Origin: Tricholoma matsutake
Taxonomy: Eukaryota; Basidiomycota; Agaricomycetes; Agaricales; Tricholomataceae
Direction: 5' to 3'
DNA: 64,000 nucleotides
Assembly (NCBI GenBank): GCA_026075535.2
Contig: AP026549.1
Coordinates: 186,001 to 250,000, forward strand
In this document: piece by piece, positions 11,404-22,021 of the stretch
Layout of the letters: every line of letters begins with the position of its first letter
Numbering within the stretch: position 1 is the first letter of the stretch
The notes under the pieces: generated by a model
Seen by the model: the letters and a program-made list of their open reading frames with translations, nothing else
The model's database searches: none
Told to the model about the DNA's origin: nothing
Program-made: the position numbers and the translations under genes

Positions 11404-11970
11404 ATGTATATAGGCAAACACATTTACAGACCGCTCAGTGAAATGCTGCCCCAACCTCCCCCCACCGAATTTGAAACCATGCACCATCTTGCAATCTCAG
11501 CCGCCTTCGTCAAGGAGCTTGCTCACAGCTCCGGCTTTCTCACCTGTGCTGTATGTGCTCAAACAGATGGTCAGGACAACATGGAAATTGTGGAGCTGGC
11601 TGTATTGGCAGAGTTTGCAAACCTCGGGCCACGGTTGACAAGCAATGTATGAGGGTGGCCGTTGACTGAAGGAATGTTGCTGTGTCATGATGGAGTTCTT
11701 GAACAAAATGGGGTTACAGGTGCCCAGGTGTGTTCTCAATACTTGACGGATCTGCACAACAAATGCATGCTAGCATGCACCCTAAATGGCAAAGAGAGTA
11801 TCAGAAGGGTACCCACCGAGTTGCAAGGCCTGACATTCATCGAAACCCTTCTCATTGTGCTCTACTCCCCTCTGGGATATGTTGTCACCATCCAGAGTGC
11901 TTTAGCTGTCACAAAAAAGATCGGCATCCAACCAAAGACTAGGGAATTCGCAACGGAGTACAGCATGCTA
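11404..11970 (+). pseudogene. Helitron-like (DUF6570-type) remnant
   Basis: Two overlapping frames hold AFVKELAHSSGFLTCAVC with a C..C pair, then, after a shift, VPTELQGLTFIETLLI. From recall, an N-terminal C..C region followed by P.EL..LTF.E.LLI is the N-terminal part of fungal Helitron Rep/helicase proteins. No Rep or helicase motif is visible here, so this would be a fragment. A MITE interrupts it at 11971. Identification is tentative. Confidence 0.35.
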
Positions 11971-12336
11971 CTATGGCCTACTATGGAACCGGCACCCCCC
12001 CCCAGTTGGCACCCCCCCAATATCTCAGTCACTTGAGATACTACAGCTTAGCTACTTCACATAGGCCCATCTATATGCAATTAGAAGTGATTCCCAAAAT
12101 TCTGTGGCAGGATATACATTATTGCAAGAGTCCCTTCACCAAGTGCATTGTCACCATTCGTCACCTTTGCCATTGAATGCCGTGCGGGTTCTCAAACATT
12201 TGGCAGTGGATTATATCAAGCTGGTGCAAACAAACATTTGTAATTAGGCCACTTAACCCAGCATACTTAGCTGGCATGATGTGACATTTTGTGACTGCTG
12301 ATTGGTAGGGGGTGCCAGTTCCATAGTAGGCCATAG
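11971..12336. mobile_element. MITE with long inverted repeats and TA target duplication
   Basis: The left terminus CTATGGCCTACTATGGAACC and the right terminus (read inwards CTATGGCCTACTATGGAACT) match over about 30 bp with one difference, and both continue GGCACCCCC. TA lies at both borders (11969-11970, 12337-12338), as for Tc1/mariner-type elements. The 366-bp interior encodes nothing. Confidence 0.75.
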
Positions 12337-12338
12337 TA

Positions 12339-14071
12339 CCCCCAAAGCTGTCCAACCTACAACAAAGCATCAGGATAGTCTGGCGCTTGGAAGCTGGCAA
12401 AGAAATGCCAGATCTGCACCCATTGACCATTCACAAGGTGCGTGTTAAACAGGCGATCATTTGGCTAGGAGACGAATGTGGCTTCGTATGGTTGCGCTGC
12501 CTATGAACAAAGTTAAGAAAGGGAGAAAAATATCTAGAGTACTATGAAGATATTTTTGAGTCAATGAAAACCTGATTGCGATACCGAAGTAATTGTCAAT
12601 CCGAGTTTTCATGTTTGGGGGAAGATTCTGCATGAGCCAGATTATGCACGTGATATTTGCATGACATCGGTCTGGGGAATCAAAGGAGCCGAATCGCGAA
12701 ACACAAAAACATGCTCAAGATCAAAATGCAGAACCTTCGGAGCATGCAATGTCAGTCCCGAGACAGACATCGGGTCTGAAGGGGAAATGAGACCATACCA
12801 TGATAAGAGCACAGCTCACAACAGTTGAGTCTCCTTCAGAGACCCGACACCCCAAACCAGAGCTGGGTGATAGAAACAGAGCAAAGTATGAAGAAGAAGA
12901 GAAGTCAGAACAGAATACTAGTGATATAGTTGAAATAGAAAATAAATAACTAAATGGTGTGAGGGAGGGGGGAAGTTACAAGAGCAAAAAGGGGGATAAA
13001 CAATTTGCTGATGAAAATAGTTTGCATAAGGGAAGAATATATATATAAGGATGTGGAGGTTCAAGCGAGGCCCCAGGAAGGGGTAAAAAAGATGATGCCC
13101 ATGGGAGTACTATTGAGTGTCAGATTCAGACACTGCTGAGCCTGAGGACAATGTGGGATAAACAAGGGACAAAGGCACCTGGAAGATAAGAGTCATAGCA
13201 ACAAGAACTTGGAGTAGTACAGGAGAGGGGGAGACTGTAGAGACAAGAAAGATAGGGCATGTGTTGAATATCAGAGATCATTCTGTGGAAAGAGATCTGA
13301 AGGTTGTAAGGAGTGGGAGGGAGTGTAAATCAGGCAGTAATGGTAGTAGTTGAGGGAGTTCTGGATATAGTACCAGTCTGAGAATTGTGTGGCGAAAGCA
13401 TGACAAGTGTTACAGTTTCAACACATGTTCTAGTCGTGGCTTAACGAGGCGGTAGTGAGGTGGGTAATGAAACTGGATTCTGAAGTAAGAGTATCAAACG
13501 ACATAGCTTAAATATCGGTAGAGTGTATCTATGGCACCAGGAAGGCGTTATATCCAGCGCCATCACTGCTTTATGTGCTGGCGCCGGTGCTGGCACTTTC
13601 ACAGCAGGTTATCACAGCCTGCCAGTGCCGTCCTTGACCTGGCTGGGCCCACCCGCATGCATCATGGCCTAGGCCCACACAACTCCCTCCTGCCATGGGC
13701 CCAGTCCACTACTGACACATATATTGTGGAATTCCATCCCTTGGATGGACTGGATATACCGTTGTTTTTCACTGAACAGTGTGGTGCCCAAAGGTCGCAC
13801 ATGGTCCATCCTCGGACCTTTGTCATCCACAGTACATCGGGTAAGCCATATCTGGTCTGGAAGTAGAGGTAATGGAAGAGATTCCTCATGGTTTTCAAGT
13901 TGAGTGATGTTTTAGTATAATCCTCAGTAGATCCACTCAAATTTTGTATTATGCCTATCAACTTAAAATGGTCATTGCCTTATTCAAACATCCTAGTTAT
14001 TTAGTATAAAAGCTTGTAATAATTTTAAATACAAAGAACACGAAACCGTATGTCTTCACATTCGCCTCAAA
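12339..14071. other. Long stretch without a recognised gene
   Basis: Purine-rich sequence at 12.7-13.4 kb has no coding character. A 111-codon frame at 13531-13866 (plus) is clean but matches nothing I know, and its start codon is uncertain. A short TATATATA run lies near 13039. Confidence 0.3.
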
Positions 14072-15505
14072 TAGTGTTTGAAAGTCGGGTTCATCGAACC
14101 GGAAAAAAACCGAAACCGGACTGAACTGAACTGCGGTTCAGTCTTTTTGTGGTTGCAGTTACTCTCATTCCATAAGTCTAGCAGTTGCGGTTGCGTTGAA
14201 TCGAATATTTATTTAAAACCGATTAAAACTGATTCTAACTGGTCCTAACCGACCCTCGTCTATGTACTATACTCCATGTAAGTAGATATAATTTAGTTGT
14301 AATTAAGTGTGATAATAACTAAAATAAAATAGTAATGGGGCACACCCACGAGAAAGAGACATGAAAAGCAAGGGTTTATATATGCTGAGGCTGAGCACGG
14401 ACCATTTAGTCACGTGTGCGCACCCAAACGAAAAAGTGGTGCCACTTTTTCCATGGCTTCCAAACCAACAACGCCACATCCACAACCCACATCGACGCTC
14501 CTGCCCACTCTGCCTCCTTCCACCATCACCACTCTGTCAACGCCCACCACTACTCCGGCCTTCAAATCGGGCCCAAACGACGACAGATGTCATTTGGACC
14601 CCAGGTAATGTTTCTTTTAATGTTCTTTTTTCAACTAACTGATCTTTTCTTTTCTTCTTTAGGTTCTAACTATGTTGTAACGAGATGGCACAATGCCACC
14701 ACTACGAGCCCCTGCTTGCAGGGTGGTAATGGGTCCGATTTCGTTGTCTGACAGGCTACTACCCCGATACAGCACCACCACCCGGCCTATGAGCCACTGC
14801 TCGTTGGCGGAGATGGGGGTGCTGACGAGAACGACAACAGGAGCCACCAACAACGACAACAACAATGTGGCACCACTGCCACGTCATCAGCACTGGACAA
14901 CAACAACAACCAACGCCCAACATTCAACGCCAACCCTGACAATGCCAATGGCAACTATGTGGGACAATGACGACAATGAGGGCCAACAGCAATGACGGGG
15001 GGCGGCAACAGTGCGGGGGATCCGGCATAGCGACGCAGAGGGACAATGTGACAACACAGAACGACAAACAACAACAACAACAACTACCACATCACCAATG
15101 CCCACCACTAAGGATGACAATGACGACATGTACCACCACCACCAACCCTGACGATGACGACATCATCAACCCTTGCCACCAACAACCAATGCCCACTGCC
15201 AACTGGTGACCCGGTTTTTTTATTACTAACTACATCCCTGCTCACAGGCCCCTGCCTGTGAGGGGCCTTTATTCTAGTTTGTAATGGTATTATTATGTAT
15301 ATACATTATGTATATAATGTCGACTTGAGTTGGTCGACGAGAAACCGGCTACAACCGGTGGTCAAACTGGACCGGACCGCAACAAACTGGTTTTGTGCGG
15401 TTCGGTCCAGTTTTATCTACTTCTTGAATGTCAGAGAACCGGTTTCGGTTCCAGTTCCATCCTAAAATGGAAAAAAACCGGACCGAGCCAGACCTTAAAA
15501 CACTA
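14072..15505. mobile_element. hAT-like element B (non-autonomous)
   Basis: Left end TAGTGTTTGAAAGTCGGG; right end read inwards TAGTGTTTTAAGGTCTGG. Perfect 8-bp duplication GCCTCAAA at 14064-14071 and 15506-15513. The subterminal word AACCGG/ACCGA fills roughly 100-150 bp at each end. The core has a hairpin plus intron (14570-14662), two GAGC..TGCT hairpins (near 14709 and 14788) and CAA/CAC-rich low-complexity sequence. No transposase. Confidence 0.85.
14570..14662 (+). other. Hairpin plus intron module of element B
   Basis: Arms GGGCCCAAACGAC and GTCATTTGGACCC (imperfect) end at the donor; the intron 14605-14662 runs GTAATG...CAACTAACTG...TTTAG, 58 nt, then GTTCTAAC. Same arrangement as in A, C, X, Y1 and Y2. 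Confidence 0.6.
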
Positions 15506-15885
15506 GCCTCAAAGCAAGGATTTTAAAAGAAAAGTCTCAAGCTCACTTGCTATATTGTTAGCGTTCACTCATAATCATCATTGTCTTGCTTAGCATCGTA
15601 GCTAAGTCCCTCGTCGTCATCATCATCATCATTTGTACCCATACACCATCTCACTAAATGTTCGCTGACCCTCACTGAATTAGCGACCACATCGAAATTG
15701 TTTGCTAGGAATATCGAAGCTGAGCTACGTCGAGCTAGGCTAAACTACAAAGAGCGATCAAGAGCTAAGTATTGCCTGTCCAAGCTAACCAGCCAGAACA
15801 ACCTTTTGAAGAGCTTCGTCAAAGGGGGAAACTGAGACCCAACCGAGACCCTTTGAGCTAACTTCCCCTCGATCTTGTTTGTTTT

Positions 15886-16110
15886 GTGTTTTCCTTCCAG
15901 GAGATCGCAGCAGACCATCAACACATTCAAGAAGGTGATGCTCAAGATGACATTACTAAGGCCATCCACGCATTCGCTCACTTCTCGTTACTATATTCCC
16001 AAGAGCACATACTGTTTTGCGACCTTCAAGGTACTTCAAATTGTTATTTGCTGGCCCTTATCGCTAAATTTGACTGTAGGCACGTATGATTTGAAGTTAT
16101 CTAAGGTGTA
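15886..16110 (+). pseudogene. Alpha-kinase-like fragment
   Basis: After a probable acceptor at about 15899 the frame reads DITKAIHAFAHFSLLYSQEH then ILFCDLQG. An intron at about 16031-16079 (GTACTT...GTAG) would join it to TYDLKLSKVY. The pattern F.HF....S....L.CDLQG matches the C-terminal half of alpha-kinase domains, a family expanded in mushrooms. The metal-binding histidine/cysteine end and the N-terminal lobe are not found nearby, so this is a fragment. Confidence 0.4.
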
Positions 16111-16382
16111 CAGCTGTGGCCACTGGCAAATAAGCCAAAATCGTATCTCAGATTCTCAACTTTGACATGTCGTCTTCAAACGGGTCCACTGGGTAATACT
16201 TACGTTCTTGCAGTAGATCCCATCGTCGTCTTCAAACGCACAATGCATGGACTTCTCCGTCGTTATCCCATCAATGTCTTCAAATGGACCCTGCATTGAA
16301 TTTCTCCATTTACAATTTGGATTGATCCTATGAAGACCCTGCGTTGTGACCTTAGGCTTGTGCGACTTGTAAGCGGCAAGTC

Positions 16383-16397
16383 ACGCGTTTCACGCGT
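16383..16397. promoter_or_regulatory. Pair of ACGCGT (MCB-type) sites in a hairpin
   Basis: Two ACGCGT hexamers (16383-16388 and 16392-16397) lie in a perfect inverted repeat GTCACGCG...CGCGTGAC, about 280 bp before the likely start of the Mei2-like gene. ACGCGT is the MBF/SBF-type cell-cycle box in ascomycete yeasts; its use here is inference. Confidence 0.3.
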
Positions 16398-16677
16398 GAC
16401 GATACTCCACTGGGGTCTCCTGTTCTTCCCGTAAGTAGCGTAATGTCAGTGGTATGTGACAAATAACGAATTGTCTATCCTCTAACCACATTCATCTAAG
16501 AGCTCCTGTCCTCAATTCACTCATCTGCCGTAATTTCTAATAAACTTGCCTCTCTGGACATTGCTGTCTTGCTACTACTACTCGCCATTTACCATCCCCC
16601 TCGACTTTTCGCTAAAACACCGTGTTTCCAAAAAGCTGCACGTCTCTGAAATTTTGAAAAGGAAAGCAAAAGGAAAG

Positions 16678-19366
16678 ATGAATCGACATCATCCGTATAA
16701 CAGTAGTTTCGAAAGTCCAAACACTCGACCTCCTTTGGGTCCAGGCCCCGACTGATCACACCATCGTTTTCAGGACAGGGGGGGTACACCAAGCCGAGGA
16801 AGAGGCTTCGGACGCGGAAGAGGAGGTTACCACAATTACGACAATGCAAACATGAGCCAGTTTGATGATCAAGGCCGGTCACCGGCTACAACGGCTATGA
16901 AGGCCAAGTTGGCCCCCAAAATTCTTTCAACAATTATGGTCCGCCTGCACCATTTCCTGCCGACTATAATCAAGGCTTTGCTAAAATTGAAGGTGCGCTT
17001 GAAACTTGAGACTGAATAACAAGATTTTAGAAAACATAGGGAGGCTTTTCTGTATCAGCATGGTTTGCAAGTTGAGGGTGACAAACGTTGCATTCTGCAG
17101 CAGACTTGAGCTTAAGCTATGCGTTAGCGAGAGCCGTGGTATCAAACCGTGGTGTCAAAAACTGGTCGTTTGTTGCTTTGAGCAGTCAGAGATAACCTGC
17201 GTCTAATTCACCCCAAATCGATGAGGAGTCCTATCTGTGGTGACACAGCAAAGCCTCTGTCTAGTCGCCATTAGTACATGCTACGTCTTTGCTTCTTGTT
17301 CAGTTTCCGTCGTATGTGAAGAAGACTCATTTGAATTTGTTAGACGGGCCAGGTTCTAGTTTCAATGATGAAAGTGGTTATGGACGTGGTGGTACACGAC
17401 GACCCGTTCGCAAGGAAAGAGACGACAAAGTCCACGACGCCATTATTGAGGAACGTATTCAACGGGAGCGCCCGTGTCGTACACTATTTATTCGCAATAT
17501 CAAGGCAAGTTGCTATTTTGAGATTCTTCGTTATTCCGGCGTCCTCAGTCTATATCGCTTTCCGACGGAAACTGATTGGACCTCAGTACGAAAGCAACAG
17601 CGATGACGTTCGACACCAGTTCGAGGAACATGGCGAGATCAACACTTTTTCGACTTGATCTCCAATTGATCTCCACTCGAGGGATGGTATTTGTGACATA
17701 CGTAAGTCCTGCCGCCTGCGGGGGCAATTATTAAGCCGTTGTTGACGTCGTTGCTCAGTACGACCTACGTGCTGCTGAAAGAGCACGACAAAGACTTCAG
17801 GGATCAGAAATCAGCGGTCGTCCTGTAAGTTGGTCAATCCTTCATGGAAAAACTCACCCAGCCTCTGTTATTCTTTTTCGTCAGATTGATGTCCATTACT
17901 CACTTCCACGTGATGACCATGCGAAAGGGATTGACAGAGAGAAAAATCAAGTGTGTTCATAATTAGTAGCCATAGCTGCATTTATTGAGATTGCTGTGCA
18001 GCAGTTACAGACCCTGCAGGTCACGCTTCGCAACTCGCTGTCGGGTCAACCCATTGATGACAATGAGGTCCGTCGCAAATTTCAACAGTTCGGAGATGTG
18101 AAGTCGGTACAACCCGTGGGTGACCGCACCGAGTTGAGCATCTTTCGGATACTTGCGAATATCTCATGGATTGACTTCTCCCAAGTTCTCGATATGTCAA
18201 ATTCTACGATACAAGAGTTTGTCCATGTAACTCGTTCACTTCTGTTTAACCTAGCTTACTATCAGGCGTGTGACGAATCATTCGATCGTTTGCGCCACCA
18301 AGGCTTACAAGATGGCGTTATGGACATTGTCTTTGCTTGGGAAAATGCAGGTCCACAAGGATCACAGCCCCGGTATGTGTCTTGAAATAGTCTACGAATG
18401 CTGATATTAGAGTTATTCAGCGGTGGCGACAGAGGTGGAGGGCGTGACTGGGACGAAGGCTTCCGAGGTGGTGGACGAGGCGGGGGTCGTGGCCGCGGTC
18501 GTGGTGGTCGTGGTAGAGGCCGAGGACATGATGATGATCACGACCGTCGCGGGAGTCACGATTATAATCGTTTTGAGAAGAGGGGAGGCCGCTACGATGA
18601 GGATTATGGTAACCAGAGGGGACGTGGAGGTGGTGGGTGCAACGATCGATACGACCCATCCGGCGGTTATAATGCACCGTCTGGAGAATTTGAAGGCGGA
18701 TCTCAGGGTTACAGTGTGCCTCCAACTCAGCCTCCCATCTCTGGTGCTCAGGTGAACATATTTTGCGAGTGTCTGTGTACCCCTCTTACCTGCCTCCCTA
18801 GCCTTCCGATGATCGCCTCGAACGAGCACGAAAAGTTCAACAAGTATGCCTATGACTTTCTTCATATAATATCACCAATATTGTTTTTAGCTTCTTGCCG
18901 CCCTAAAGCAGCCCACAGCTTCTCTGGCCCCCACTGGAGGTCCGGTTCCACCCAGAATTCCACCCTCTCCCTCCGGGATGCCTGGGATGCCGCCCGTCCA
19001 GCCACCAGCGCAGAATAACACTCAGCCTCCTGATCCTCACGGCAATGTCCTGCAATTCTCGACTCCTCAACCTGGTCCAGTGCCAGCGGCTCCTCCAGCA
19101 GTCCCGCTGGCTGGTCTTCCGCCGAATATTCTTGCGTTGCTCCAATCTGCGCAACAACGACTGCCCCCTGCTCAAGGCCAACCACCTTACGGTATGCCTC
19201 CACCACAAATGATGAATACCCCGCCACCGCCACCGGGATTAAGCGCCTCGACCAATGCTCAATATCAATCATTGATGGCATACCTGGTAAGTTCCATTGT
19301 TAGGGATGACTACCGATTAGCTCAAATTTCCTTTGCCAGCAATCACAAGCAGGCGGAAAACAGTGA
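16678..19366 (+). pseudogene. Mei2-like RRM RNA-binding protein gene, apparently damaged
   Basis: Start chosen at ATG 16678. In order: RG-rich start (SRGRGFGRGRGGY), a first RRM from about 17455 (RNP2 LFIRNI; RNP1 RGMVFVTY at about 17680), a second RRM-like region (18000-18340, VTLRNSL... to MDIVFAWE), a long RGG/GRG region (18420-18620) and a Pro-rich tail. The intron at 18752-18890 and the last one at 19287-19339 are clear; the tail ends QSQAGGKQ, stop 19364-19366. One donor (about 17507) appears to be GC-AG. Lesions: in-frame TGA 16753-16755, a shift near 16885, one base missing in the T run near 17648, and an 11-bp tandem duplication (TTGATCTCCAA) at about 17655-17676 in RRM1. Such proteins bind RNA and, in fission yeast Mei2, promote meiosis. 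It could be a pseudogene or an allele that is inactive. Confidence 0.65.
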
Positions 19367-19881
19367 AACAATACTGTAACATCAGGGAGTTGTTGGCTGT
19401 TGTTGGATAACCCGGCAGCGCGCCGGCGAGCGGCGGCAGAGCCCACTACTTTACTGATTTGATTTACATAATTGTTTTAGTCAGCCTTTGTTGAGTCCAA
19501 TGTGTAAGTGCTGGATTTTTTCTCACGACAAAGTAGGGGAAAAAAGGCATCTTCGGCGACCCTTAGGGTCAGCCAGAAGAGCCGCCATTTATTTGTATCT
19601 CCGAGGTACACCTAAGGTCCTATGAGAAGAGAGAAGACAGGGGAGTGAAAGTAAAAATAAAAATAAAAATAAATAGAAAGATGAGAGAAGCGATGTGAGG
19701 AGTGGTGATACAAGTCAAGAAATGGAGGCACGTATGTGGTGAATATGTGTCGGTTGGAAGTCCGAGGTTGGCACTGTAGGGTGAAACAATTCCCAGCGGG
19801 GTGACGAGGCTTAAACTATCCCGGCGGGGATCAGGTGCCAAGCGTGGCATGGCGACCAGGTGTGTGTGGGAGGCTAAACGA
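19367..19881. other. 3' flank of the RRM gene and left edge of the DIRS-like element
   Basis: No gene. An AAATAA-rich tract (AATAAAAATAAA near 19650-19675) lies at the left edge of the recombinase segment. I cannot fix the element border; no clear inverted repeat was found. Confidence 0.3.
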
Positions 19882-20530
19882 TTAGGCATGGAGCATCGCT
19901 TGTAGGAGCACGGGATGCTTGCGGATGTAGATTTGCCAGGCATCCGAAGCCCATCGGCCGATTCCTTAGATGATGTGGGGTGCGACGCCATGTTCTGCAA
20001 GTGACGTGGCGCCTCCCGCACGCATAGATTGGCCACCGATGTCGGAGTCGAAGAAGTGTCGTAAGCGACGCATGAAGAAAGATCGGGTGGGAACGGTCCC
20101 ATCCGCTGTGAGCCAGAGAGGTGACGAGACTGGAAAGCGGTCATCCCGGGAAGTGAGATATTTCTGGAACCAAGACATGGGGTTACAGGTGAGTCCGTTG
20201 CTACGTAGTATGATGAGGTTTCCTTCGAAGAATCTGTCGGCCTTGTGGCCAGGCAAGAAGAACTGAAAGGATTGTGACTGTACGACGACTGATGTGCGTC
20301 TGGATAGTTTCCTTGGGTCGCGGATGGAGACACTGTCGGGGAAGGTGAGTTCGCCAAGGCGCATCAGCGCAAAGAAACCTACGCAAAGCTGCGTGCAGAA
20401 GAGGATGTCGTCATGTGAGGGGTTGGAGAGAAAGGTAGTGCACACGGAGACAAGATCAGAAATTGTGAGCGCACGTTTGCGGACGGTGGGAGTCCCGCGT
20501 AGACGTTTACATCCTTTGAGTTAGTCTCGT
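19882..20530 (-). pseudogene. Tyrosine recombinase, C-terminal catalytic half (DIRS-like)
   Basis: The minus frame reads from LKGCKRLRGTPTVRKRAL through MRLGELTF (first catalytic Arg), GGQSMRAGGATSLAEHG (second Arg; Gln in place of the usual His), GRWASD, and QIYIRKHP (Tyr nucleophile), ending at 19882. A TAA at 19966-19968 interrupts it where related proteins have Gln. The N-terminal half is missing on this strand. The enzyme would integrate a circular DNA copy of a DIRS-type element. It lies upstream of gag in the opposite direction, which is unusual; the neighbouring element carries the matching N-terminal half at its other end. Confidence 0.7.
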
Positions 20531-20764
20531 CCCCATCCGTTGTGGTGGACGGCCCGGTTCCCGGGCGGAGCTCTGTCGGGGATTCAAAATACGCTGCTAG
20601 AACGTAGAGTCCACCGAGCCTGCGAGGAGGGCTCAACAACAGCTGACTCAGCGAGTGGAAGTGGGTGGTCAGTGTACCGTTTGTGGTGTCTCACCTTTCA
20701 ATCTACCTCCACTCGCAACTTTTCATTTTCTTCAGCAGTAGTTTTCTTTGTTGTTTTTATCACA

Positions 20765-22021
20765 ATGTCTAACACTACGATATCTGACAACGAAGGTATT
20801 CCCGGGCATACAAGTCCCTTTTTTGGTAACAGCACCGAAAACCCGAATGGGGATGGACATATCATCGACAACTACCGCAAAATTCTCGAAACCTTGGATG
20901 AACGCCGGAAGAAGAGGAATGAAGTGAAACAACAGAAAAGGTTAAAGGACCCCATGGACAATGTATCTGACGATGAACCCGATGATATTACGCCATTCCT
21001 AGAACATCCTACCAACCTACAGCAACCTCAGGTTCCGACAAACACAGATGATTCTACTACGGCGTTTATAGGTCAGAAACCGGTTACACCAAACCCTACT
21101 CCCAAGAACTCTACGAAATTCAATTTCGAGGGGACTTTATTCCACGACGCAGTGGCCATGCAGAACAGGTTCGAAATGTACGACTCTTCTATTCCTAATG
21201 ACATCACATTACTCGCTGCGTGTGATTACACTCCCCCTCTTTCTCTCTTTACTACAGAAGCCTTGGAACGCATTCGTAACCGGAAAGGTCTTAAATTCGT
21301 CAAATTGGGTACGGGCCGTTACGAGAACACACGTATCTAAGATGTAACGGATTTCCCGGCAGATGAAGACCTTACACCTACTACATGGTGTTTAGCGTAC
21401 AACACTTTCCTCAATTGGATGTCGAAAAGGGCACAGGGTAGAGTTTTGGAAGGGTGGACGGCTCACCACGACGCCATGGTCAACGATCCAGAGTTCCAGA
21501 CACATTTTCAAGCATACATTTCCTTCGATAAGGATGTCCGTTCTCGTTTCTTTACTAACGGGCCTTTCATCATTGACCCTACCGATTTTCGTTGGAGCAA
21601 CGCCCTTGTCAACAAGAAAATCGCAAACTCTACTAAAGCCATCACCGCATCTTCCGTCATACAGGATACTTCTTCCCGCAGAGATCGTTCCTTTCGTTAT
21701 TCGCCCTACGACAATTCTATGCGGTCCTTTCGATCCTCTGCGAAAACTCAATTCACACCTTTGTGTCTCAGATGTGGATGCAGAGACGGACACAGAGCTC
21801 CACGTTGCGAAGCTACAACACCAAGCAGGAACGAGCGTCGTTGGGTATCTGTCTACAAAAATGGCAACCTCGTGCGCATCTCTGACAACAAATCCATCTG
21901 CACTCGCTTTAACATCGGAACGTGTTCTTCCTCCGACTCTTCCCAAAACTCCCATGGCCTCCATATCTGCTCTTTGTGCAACGATGCCCATCACGCGGCA
22001 ATCGGCTGCACTCGAAACTGA
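20765..22021 (+). pseudogene. Gag-like protein of the DIRS-like element, one stop
   Basis: ATG 20765, acidic N-terminus, single TAA at 21338-21340, then the same frame continues to 22021. The second part includes LCLRCGCRDGHRAPRC and a later C..C..H..C cluster (CTRFNIGTC, ICSLCNDAHHAAIGC), a zinc-binding pattern typical of Gag-like proteins of these elements. Only this stop breaks it. Overlaps the RT frame at its 3' end. Confidence 0.6.

Noticed and set aside
18413..18865. Minus-strand frame of 150 codons
   Set aside because: Shadow of the RGG-coding exon of the Mei2-like gene.
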